Positions 6,283 to 10,705 of a stretch of DNA of 10,705 nucleotides are shown here, piece by piece. The position numbers and the translations under genes are program-made. How positions within the stretch are numbered: position 1 is the stretch's first letter; each line of letters opens with the position of its first letter. Origin of the DNA: Anaerolineales bacterium (GTDB taxonomy: Bacteria; Chloroflexota; Anaerolineae; Anaerolineales; DRMV01); NCBI GenBank assembly GCA_026991215.1, contig JALXBY010000347.1, forward strand, positions 1 through 10,705, written 5' to 3'. The notes beneath the pieces are model-generated. The model had not been told where the DNA came from. It was given only the letters and a program-made list of their open reading frames with translations, and made no database searches.

Positions 6283-6933
6283 ATGTACGAACGAGAAGCC
6301 CCCTCCATCGATATCGGTCTGCGGTTGCGGTCCTTGCGAAAGGCCCGGGGCCTTTCCCTGCGGGCCCTGGCCCGGGCCAGCGGGCTTTCCCCAAACGCCC
6401 TGAGCATGATCGAACGCGGGAAGACCTCGCCTTCTGTGAGCACCCTCTACCGCCTGGCCGACGCTCTGCAGGTCCCCATCACCGCCTTCTTCCAGGTGGA
6501 GGCCGAGAAGCACGACGTGGTCTTCATCAAGGCAGAGGAGCGGACCCGGGTCCCCTTTGCCCGGGGCCTGTGGGAAGGACTGGGCGGCGAGCGCTTCACC
6601 GGCCGGGTCGAACCCTTCTTCCTCACCCTGGAGACCGGCGCGCACAGCGGACCTTTCCCCATGGTCCATACCGGCCACGAGTTCGTCATCTGCCTGCGGG
6701 GGCTGCTGGAGTACGAAGTCGAAGGCCGCAAGTACCTGCTGGAGCCGGGGGATTCCCTGCTCTTCGCGGCCCGGCTGCAGCACCGCTGGCGCAACGCCGG
6801 CAACACCGTGACCAACGCGCTCTTCGTGCTCTCCGGCTTCCGGGAAGGCGAGGACCCTGGCCGCTATCACCTGCACCGTCCTCACACGAACACGGCGTCC
6901 CAGCAAAAGGCAAATTCTTCCAAGGAGGCATGA
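6283..6933 (+). CDS. XRE-family transcriptional regulator with C-terminal cupin domain
   Basis: A 216-residue cytosolic DNA-binding protein. The HTH_3 domain spans about 11-66; LRKARGLSLRALARASGLS contains the first helices and SPNALSMIERGKTSPSVSTL the recognition helix. A cupin_2 barrel spans about 110-187. Motif 1 residues are visible as His129, His132, Glu133 and Gly140, and motif 2 as Pro155, Gly156, Asp157, His167 and Asn171. Cupins of this class bind a small molecule or a metal. The only cysteine is Cys137, inside the barrel. The last 25 residues are polar and probably disordered. The ATG at 6283 is chosen because the family begins just before the HTH. The stop is 3 nt before the flavoprotein start, whose AAGGAGG lies inside this gene's last codons, so both are co-transcribed and probably coupled. 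It very likely controls this cassette; the signal is unknown, with a sulfur compound the natural guess. Confidence 0.9.
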   Translation: MYEREAPSIDIGLRLRSLRKARGLSLRALARASGLSPNALSMIERGKTSPSVSTLYRLADALQVPITAFFQVEAEKHDVVFIKAEERTRVPFARGLWEGLGGERFTGRVEPFFLTLETGAHSGPFPMVHTGHEFVICLRGLLEYEVEGRKYLLEPGDSLLFAARLQHRWRNAGNTVTNALFVLSGFREGEDPGRYHLHRPHTNTASQQKANSSKEA

Positions 6934-6936
6934 ACC

Positions 6937-8178
6937 ATGGCCAAAACCCTGCTTATCCTCGGTGGTGGTACGGCCGGCACCATGGCCGCCAACCGGCTGG
7001 CCCAGGAACTCGACTTGAACGAATGGCGCATCATCGTGGTGGACCAGGGTCGCGTCCACTACTACCAGCCGGGGTTCCTCTTCATCCCCTTCGGCATCTA
7101 CAAGAAGCAGGACGTCATCAAGCCCCGCCGCAGTTTCTTCGCCCCCGGCGTCGAGTTCGTGCTCTCGGAAATCGACGTCATCGAACCCGATAAGAAGCGG
7201 GTGCGCATCAAAGCCGATGGCGGCCGCTACATCTCCTACGACTTCCTCATCATCGCCACGGGCACTTCGCCCCGGCCCGAAGAGACGCCGGGCATGAAAG
7301 ACGGCGGCCTCTGGTACAAGGACATCTTCGACTTCTACACGCTGGAAGGCGCGGTGCGCCTGGCCCGCCGGCTGCGCACCTGGGAGGGCGGTCGCCTGGT
7401 CCTCAACATCGTGGACATGCCCATCAAGTGCCCGGTGGCCCCCCTGGAGTTCATCTTCCTGGCCGACTGGTACCTGCGGGAGAACGGCCTCCGGCAGAAG
7501 ACCGAAATCGTCTACGTGACCCCGCTGCCGGGCGCGTTCACCAAGCCGCGGGCTTCCCAGGTGCTGGGCCACATGCTGGAGGACCGGGGCATCCACCTGG
7601 TCACCGATTACTACATCGAACGGGTGGACCCGGAACGCAAGGTCATCGTCTCTTACGACGAACGGGAGGAACCCTTCGACCTGTTGGTGACCATCCCGCT
7701 CAACAAGGGCAGCGACGCCATCGCCCGCTCCGGCATCGGCGACGAACTCAACTACGTGCCCACCGACCCCCACACCCTCAAGGCCAAGGAACTGGAAGAC
7801 GTCTTCGTGCTGGGGGATGCCACCGACGTGCCTACCTCCAAGGCCGGTTCCGTGGCCCACTTCATGGTGGATGCCTTCGTGCCCAACTTCCTCCGCTACA
7901 TCGAAGGGATGGAGATGCTGCCCACCTTCGACGGTCATGCCAACTGTTACATCGAATCCGGCTTCGGCAAGGGGTTCCTGATTGACTTCAACTACGAGGT
8001 GGAACCGCTGCCGGGCAAGTTCCCGCTGCCGGGGTTGGGTCCCTTCTCCCTGCTTCAGGAAAGCGTGGTCAACCATTGGGGCAAGATGCTCTTCCGGACC
8101 CTGTACTGGCACGTGCTCATGAAGGGCCGGCGTCTGCCCATCCCCGCGCAGATGATGATGGCCGGGAAATGGGCCTGA
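6937..8178 (+). CDS. SQR-like FAD-dependent oxidoreductase (sulfide:quinone oxidoreductase family)
   Basis: A 413-residue flavoprotein of the pyridine nucleotide-disulfide oxidoreductase superfamily, most like sulfide:quinone oxidoreductases, which oxidise sulfide to sulfane sulfur and pass electrons to quinone at the membrane face. The N-terminal dinucleotide fold is LLILGGGTAGTMAANRLA (5-22). YQPGFLFIPFG (43-53) is typical of SQRs, followed by LIIATGTSPRP (104-113) and the second FAD motif VFVLGDATDVPTSKAGSVAH (289-308). The only two cysteines are Cys165 (MPIKCPVAPLEF) and Cys337 (HANCYIE), which fall where the two redox cysteines essential to SQRs are expected. The third cysteine present in some SQRs is absent. 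The C-terminus (about 368-400) has amphipathic, aromatic helices fit for peripheral membrane binding. It lies in a sulfur-relay operon. A related persulfide or polysulfide reductase role cannot be excluded. Confidence 0.85.
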   Translation: MAKTLLILGGGTAGTMAANRLAQELDLNEWRIIVVDQGRVHYYQPGFLFIPFGIYKKQDVIKPRRSFFAPGVEFVLSEIDVIEPDKKRVRIKADGGRYISYDFLIIATGTSPRPEETPGMKDGGLWYKDIFDFYTLEGAVRLARRLRTWEGGRLVLNIVDMPIKCPVAPLEFIFLADWYLRENGLRQKTEIVYVTPLPGAFTKPRASQVLGHMLEDRGIHLVTDYYIERVDPERKVIVSYDEREEPFDLLVTIPLNKGSDAIARSGIGDELNYVPTDPHTLKAKELEDVFVLGDATDVPTSKAGSVAHFMVDAFVPNFLRYIEGMEMLPTFDGHANCYIESGFGKGFLIDFNYEVEPLPGKFPLPGLGPFSLLQESVVNHWGKMLFRTLYWHVLMKGRRLPIPAQMMMAGKWA

Positions 8179-8193
8179 ACCAGGAGGCGAGCC

Positions 8194-8871
8194 ATGGCGG
8201 AAACCCTCATGACCACGACCCTTGAACAGCACACCGACGCCTCCCTGGAGGCGCTGCACGCCAAACTGGACCGCCTGGTCGAGCAGGTGGACTTCCTGAG
8301 CCGGGAGATGGAAGAACTCCGGCAGCAGCGGGAACTGTGGACCGACCTGGGACGGGACCTGGCCCCGGTCATGGAGAGCCTCTACCTGATGGCCGTGGAG
8401 CAGTTGGAAGAACTCAGCCCCTATGTACAATTGGAAGACCTCTGGCGCCTGCTCCTGCGCTTCCTGCGCAGCGCGCGGCTTCTGGACCAGCTCCTGCAGG
8501 AACTGGAGACCCTCCACGACCTGCTCCACGATCTGGGCCCCGTGGTCCACGATGCTTCCCTCCTGGCCATCAACAAACTGGACGAGCTGGAAAAGAAGGG
8601 TTACTTCGCCCTGCTGAAGGAGCTGGCCCAGACCCTGGACGCCCTTGTGACCCACATCCGGCCTGAAGACCTGCAGCGGCTGCGCGCCGCACTGCTGAGC
8701 GCGCTGGAGCAGGCCCGGCAGGCGCAAGAGCAGCCGCCTTCCACCTGGCGCCTGCTGCAGATGATGCGAGATCCCGACGTACGCCGTGGCCTGGCCCTGG
8801 GCCTGTACCTGCTCAAAGCCTTGGGGAACGGCAGCGCCCAGGCCGCCGCGGCCCCGAAGAACGGTTCCTGA
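8194..8871 (+). CDS. DUF1641-domain protein
   Basis: A 225-residue, almost wholly helical, cysteine-free protein. Residues about 17-47 look like a coiled coil (LHAKLDRLVEQVDFLSREME). Leu-rich helices then run to about 175, and a conserved-looking segment MRDPDVRRGLALGLYLLKALG at 190-210 is the feature that suggests DUF1641. Its molecular function is not established. Family members are known beside formate dehydrogenases and SQR-like flavoproteins, so a scaffolding or membrane-adaptor role for the flavoprotein is a reasonable inference. The ATG at 8194 has AGGAGG about 7 nt upstream; a second Met at residue 6 is less well placed. The gene starts 15 nt after the flavoprotein stop and ends 26 nt before the TusE-like gene, so it is firmly inside the operon. 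The Ala/Pro/Lys tail is probably disordered. Confidence 0.8.
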   Translation: MAETLMTTTLEQHTDASLEALHAKLDRLVEQVDFLSREMEELRQQRELWTDLGRDLAPVMESLYLMAVEQLEELSPYVQLEDLWRLLLRFLRSARLLDQLLQELETLHDLLHDLGPVVHDASLLAINKLDELEKKGYFALLKELAQTLDALVTHIRPEDLQRLRAALLSALEQARQAQEQPPSTWRLLQMMRDPDVRRGLALGLYLLKALGNGSAQAAAAPKNGS

Positions 8872-8897
8872 AACCCCAAACCCACAGGAGGTGAATC

Positions 8898-9212
8898 ATG
8901 CCCGTGCGTGCGATTGGCGCCCTGCAAGTCGAAGTCGATGCCGAGGGTTACCTGGTCAACCCGCAGGATTGGACGCCCGAAATCGCCGAGGCCTTCGCCA
9001 AGGAAGAAGGCATCGAACTGACCGACCGGCACTGGGAGGTCATCAACTTCGTGCGGAAGTTCTACGAGGAGCGGGGGCAGTCCCCCACCATCCGGCAGAT
9101 TACCACGGGTTCGGGCGTACCCACCAAGGAGTTGTTCAAACTCTTCCCCGGCGGGCCGGCCAAGAAGGTGGCCCGCATCGCGGGCGTGCCCAAGCCCGCG
9201 GGCTGCATCTAA
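8898..9212 (+). CDS. tusE: TusE/DsrC/DsvC-family sulfur relay protein, single-cysteine form
   Basis: A small cytosolic sulfur carrier of 104 residues, the normal family length of about 105-115. The family core is clear: DEGYLVNPQDW-like (about 14-25), WTPEIAEAFAKEEGIELTDRHW (25-46) and VINFVRKFYEERGQSPTIRQ (48-67). The C-terminal swinging arm is FKLFPGGPAKKVARIAGVPKP followed by AGCI. The penultimate Cys103 is the universal sulfur-accepting cysteine. The second cysteine of true DsrC (11 residues earlier) is Ala92, so this is TusE-like rather than a DsrAB partner able to form the intramolecular disulfide or trisulfide. TusE accepts sulfur from TusD for tRNA thiolation in enteric bacteria, but no tusBCD is nearby; here a sulfur-oxidation or persulfide-handling relay fits better. 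AGGAGG with 6-nt spacing supports the ATG. A 114-nt gap with a hairpin follows. Confidence 0.93.
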   Translation: MPVRAIGALQVEVDAEGYLVNPQDWTPEIAEAFAKEEGIELTDRHWEVINFVRKFYEERGQSPTIRQITTGSGVPTKELFKLFPGGPAKKVARIAGVPKPAGCI

Positions 9213-9225
9213 TCGAACCATAGGT

Positions 9226-9262
9226 CGCGGGGGCGAGGGTTAAGGTGACCGTCGCCCCCGCG
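9226..9262 (+). other. Strong intercistronic hairpin between the TusE-like and DsrE-like genes
   Basis: CGCGGGGGCGA (9226-9236) and TCGCCCCCGCG (9252-9262) are perfect 11-bp inverted arms around a 15-nt loop. The stem starts 13 nt after the tusE stop. No T-tract follows, so it is not a standard intrinsic terminator. It may stabilise the upstream mRNA, mark a processing site, or attenuate the downstream gene. Confidence 0.65.
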
Positions 9263-9313
9263 CACAGCCCACCGTGCACACAGCGGACCGCGCACCGACC
9301 GCGGACTGCGGCA
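9260..9313 (+). repeat. Degenerate heptamer repeat upstream of the DsrE-like gene
   Basis: GCGCACA, GCCCACC and GTGCACA are followed, after 2 nt, by GCGGACC and GCGCACC and, after 4 nt, by GCGGACT. The 7-base period is interrupted twice, so this is the weakest of the three arrays. GCGGACT is identical to a unit of the array after glmS (minus strand there). It ends at the AAAGGAGG of the next gene. Confidence 0.55.
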
Positions 9314-9326
9314 AAGGAGGTGCCCG

Positions 9327-9827
9327 ATGGCCGAGACGACCCGAAAGATGGCCTTCATCTGCTCCAAGGGGAACCTGGACATGGCCTACCCCGCGCTCAT
9401 CATGGGCTGGGCGGCCCTGGGCGTGGGTGTGGACGTGACCATCTTCTTCACTTTCTGGGGTCTGGACCTGATTCGCAAGGACCGGGTGGACAAACTGGGC
9501 CTGCCGCCCGTGGGCAACGCGAGCATGCGCACCGGCATGATGGGCTTCCCCTTCGATGTGGGGATTCCCCAGCTGGTCGGTGTGCTGCCGGGCATGACCG
9601 CGGTCGCCACCGCGCTCATGAAGGGCAAGATGAAGCAGATGGACGTGCCCCCCGTGCGGGAGATGCTGGAAATGCTCCACGACGCGGGCGCCAAACTCTA
9701 CGCCTGCAAGATGACCGTGGACATGGCGGGCCTCAAGAAAGAAGACTTCCTGGACATCGTGGACGACATCGTCACCGCGACGGACTTCATCGAGATGACC
9801 GAGGGCGCGCAAATCGTGTTCATCTAA
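9327..9827 (+). CDS. DsrE2-type (DsrE/DsrF-like family) sulfurtransferase
   Basis: A 166-residue protein of the DsrE/DsrF-like family (PF13686 type), which carries sulfane sulfur on conserved cysteines in sulfur oxidation and trafficking. The N-terminus has FICSKGNLDMAYPALIM, with Cys12 in the family's first motif. DVTIFFTFWGLDLIRKD (36-52) is the next conserved strand and helix. GAKLYACKMTVDMAGLKKEDF (121-141) carries Cys127, the likely sulfur-binding thiol. The middle (about 72-98, Gly/Met/Val-rich) is hydrophobic and may associate with membrane or form the oligomer core. AAAGGAGG 6 nt before the ATG at 9327 fixes the start. It is the last gene of the sulfur cassette, separated from tusE by a hairpin and heptamer repeat but with a shared terminator. 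Donor or acceptor partners are most likely the TusE-like protein and the flavoprotein; this is inferred from position. Confidence 0.92.
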   Translation: MAETTRKMAFICSKGNLDMAYPALIMGWAALGVGVDVTIFFTFWGLDLIRKDRVDKLGLPPVGNASMRTGMMGFPFDVGIPQLVGVLPGMTAVATALMKGKMKQMDVPPVREMLEMLHDAGAKLYACKMTVDMAGLKKEDFLDIVDDIVTATDFIEMTEGAQIVFI

Positions 9828-9861
9828 ACCCCGATGGGCTGCTTCGAGCGCGTCTATCCCT

Positions 9862-9897
9862 GGGCCTCCGAGGAAAACCCGGAGGCCCTTTTCTTGT
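9862..9897 (+). terminator. Intrinsic terminator at the end of the sulfur cassette
   Basis: GGGCCTCCG (9862-9870) pairs perfectly with CGGAGGCCC (9880-9888) across the 9-nt loop AGGAAAACC. TTTTCTTGT follows at 9889-9897. It is 34 nt after the DsrE-like stop. The T-rich side is on the plus strand only, so it does not serve the convergent hemE transcript. Confidence 0.9.
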
Positions 9898-9922
9898 TCT
9901 CCCGCCGCCCCTTCCCGCTGCC

Positions 9923-9978
9923 TACCTGCTGACCGCTGACTACTCACTGCTCCCTGCTGCCTGCCCACTGCTCCGCTC
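9923..9978 (-). repeat. Heptamer array overlapping the 3' end of hemE
   Basis: On the minus strand, eight successive 7-base units run in one register: GAGCGGA, GCAGTGG, GCAGGCA, GCAGGGA, GCAGTGA, GTAGTCA, GCGGTCA, GCAGGTA. GCAGTGA and GCGGTCA are identical to units in the array after glmS. The hemE stop codon TAG is inside the sixth unit, so about 36 nt of the array are coding and the rest is intergenic. Confidence 0.8.
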
Positions 9979-10705
9979 ATGCACATATTCCGCCACAAAG
10001 GCCACCTGGTCTGGGTCGGTTTCGGGAAGCACGCCGTGGCCCAGGTTGAAGATGTGGCCTGGCTGGCCTTGGGCTTCTGCAAGCACCGCGTCCACCTGGC
10101 GGGCCAGTACCTCCCGTGGGGCCAGCAGGGCCACTGGGTCCAGATTCCCCTGGATGGCGTGGTGGCGTCCGACCGCCTCCCAGGCCGCGGCCAGGGGTAC
10201 CCGCCAGTCCACGCCGATGACCTCCGCATCCAGGTCCTGGAAAAGGGGCAGCAGGCCTGCGGTGCCGGTGGAAAAGTAAATTCGAGGGACGCCCGTCGCT
10301 TGCAATCCCCGCAGCAGGGCCTGGACGTGGGGTTTCACATAACGGGCATAGTCCCCAGGGCTCAGGGCACCGGCCCAACTGTCGAAGATTTGCACTGCCT
10401 GCGCGCCGGCGTCGATCTGGGCCTTGAGGTAATCCAGCGTGACACGGACCAGCCGCTTCATGAGGGCATCCCAGGCCTGGGGATGGTGGTACATCCAGCG
10501 TTTGGTCTCGACGTAATGGCGGGAACTCCCGCCCTCGATGGCGTAAGAAGCCACGGTGAAGGGCGCGCCGGCAAAGCCGATAAGGGGCGTTTGGGGGGCT
10601 TCAAGCCGTACCCGGCGCACCGTCTCGAAAACGAAGCCCAGGGCTTCGTGCACGTCCACCAAGGGGAGGGTTTCCACCCGGTCCGGCGTCAGGCGGGGTT
10701 CCAAC
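9940..10705 (-). CDS. hemE: Uroporphyrinogen decarboxylase, N-terminus off window
   Basis: Decarboxylates the four acetate side chains of uroporphyrinogen III to give coproporphyrinogen III in heme synthesis; cytosolic. About 254 C-terminal residues are visible, out of the usual 340-355. The frame is open to the right edge, so the true start and the N-terminal catalytic Asp are outside. Family motifs in order are GFAGAPFTVASYAIEGGSS (with the conserved Tyr), QIFDSWAGALSPGDY (with the conserved Ser), HAIQGNLDP, and HIFNLGHGVLPETDPDQV (with the conserved His). The normal C-terminus ends about at EYVHER. The last ten residues (SSGQAAGSSE) are low-complexity and encoded by the heptamer array. The gene is convergent with the sulfur cassette, with no terminator of its own visible in the 112-nt gap. 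Confidence 0.95.
   Translation of the reverse strand, partial: LEPRLTPDRVETLPLVDVHEALGFVFETVRRVRLEAPQTPLIGFAGAPFTVASYAIEGGSSRHYVETKRWMYHHPQAWDALMKRLVRVTLDYLKAQIDAGAQAVQIFDSWAGALSPGDYARYVKPHVQALLRGLQATGVPRIYFSTGTAGLLPLFQDLDAEVIGVDWRVPLAAAWEAVGRHHAIQGNLDPVALLAPREVLARQVDAVLAEAQGQPGHIFNLGHGVLPETDPDQVAFVAEYVHERSSGQAAGSSE

Noticed and set aside
6217..8727. 836-residue minus-strand open frame opposite the sulfur cassette
   Set aside because: It is antisense to three well-supported genes and is composed of His/Gly/Val/Glu-rich sequence typical of GC-rich antisense frames, with no family motif.
9862..9897. Bidirectional terminator also serving hemE
   Set aside because: Read on the minus strand, the stem is followed by CAGGGATAG rather than a T-tract, so it should work only for the plus-strand cassette.

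Overview
This is a GC-rich bacterial chromosome segment with tightly packed genes, strong AGGAGG-type ribosome binding sites and Ala/Arg/Pro/Gly-rich proteins. That fits a thermophilic or environmental bacterium, possibly a member of Chloroflexota. The lineage is a guess from gene style; nothing in the window fixes it. I see no transposase, phage gene, CRISPR array or rRNA. The only RNA gene is a tRNA-Leu(CAA).

Left part (1-5866, all minus strand, transcribed right to left). The order is dgt (dNTP triphosphohydrolase), a short-chain dehydrogenase with an unusual N-terminal extension, an MptE/DUF115-like protein, glmS, a six-pass membrane protein, and a winged-helix regulator that runs off the left edge. 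Gaps are 25, 4 and 10 nt as far as glmS and 3 nt between the last two genes, so these look like one operon or two abutting ones. The 101-nt gap after glmS is filled by a degenerate tandem heptamer array. GlmS makes glucosamine-6-phosphate, so the MptE-like protein and the dehydrogenase may serve amino-sugar or cell-surface glycan metabolism; this is inference.

Middle (5915-6282). A minus-strand tRNA-Leu(CAA) has a good sigma70-type promoter and its own intrinsic terminator. Between it and the plus-strand genes lies a divergent region carrying a perfect 8+3+8 palindrome, CTGTACCC-AAC-GGGTACAG, which is a likely operator.

Right part (6283-9897, plus strand). A compact sulfur-handling cassette: XRE/cupin regulator, SQR-like FAD oxidoreductase, DUF1641 protein, TusE/DsrC-like protein with a single cysteine at the penultimate position, and a DsrE2-type protein with two candidate thiols. 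A strong intrinsic terminator follows. The likely logic is oxidation of sulfide or another reduced sulfur donor by the flavoprotein, with sulfane sulfur passed on cysteine thiols between the DsrE-type and TusE-type carriers under control of the cupin regulator. No dsrAB, hdr, tusA or tusBCD gene is in the window, so the final acceptor is unknown. This cassette is the most interesting feature here.

Right edge (9940-10705, minus strand). The 3' part of hemE is convergent with the sulfur cassette. Its last codons are supplied by a second heptamer array. A third, more degenerate array sits between the TusE-like and DsrE-like genes, next to an 11-bp perfect hairpin.
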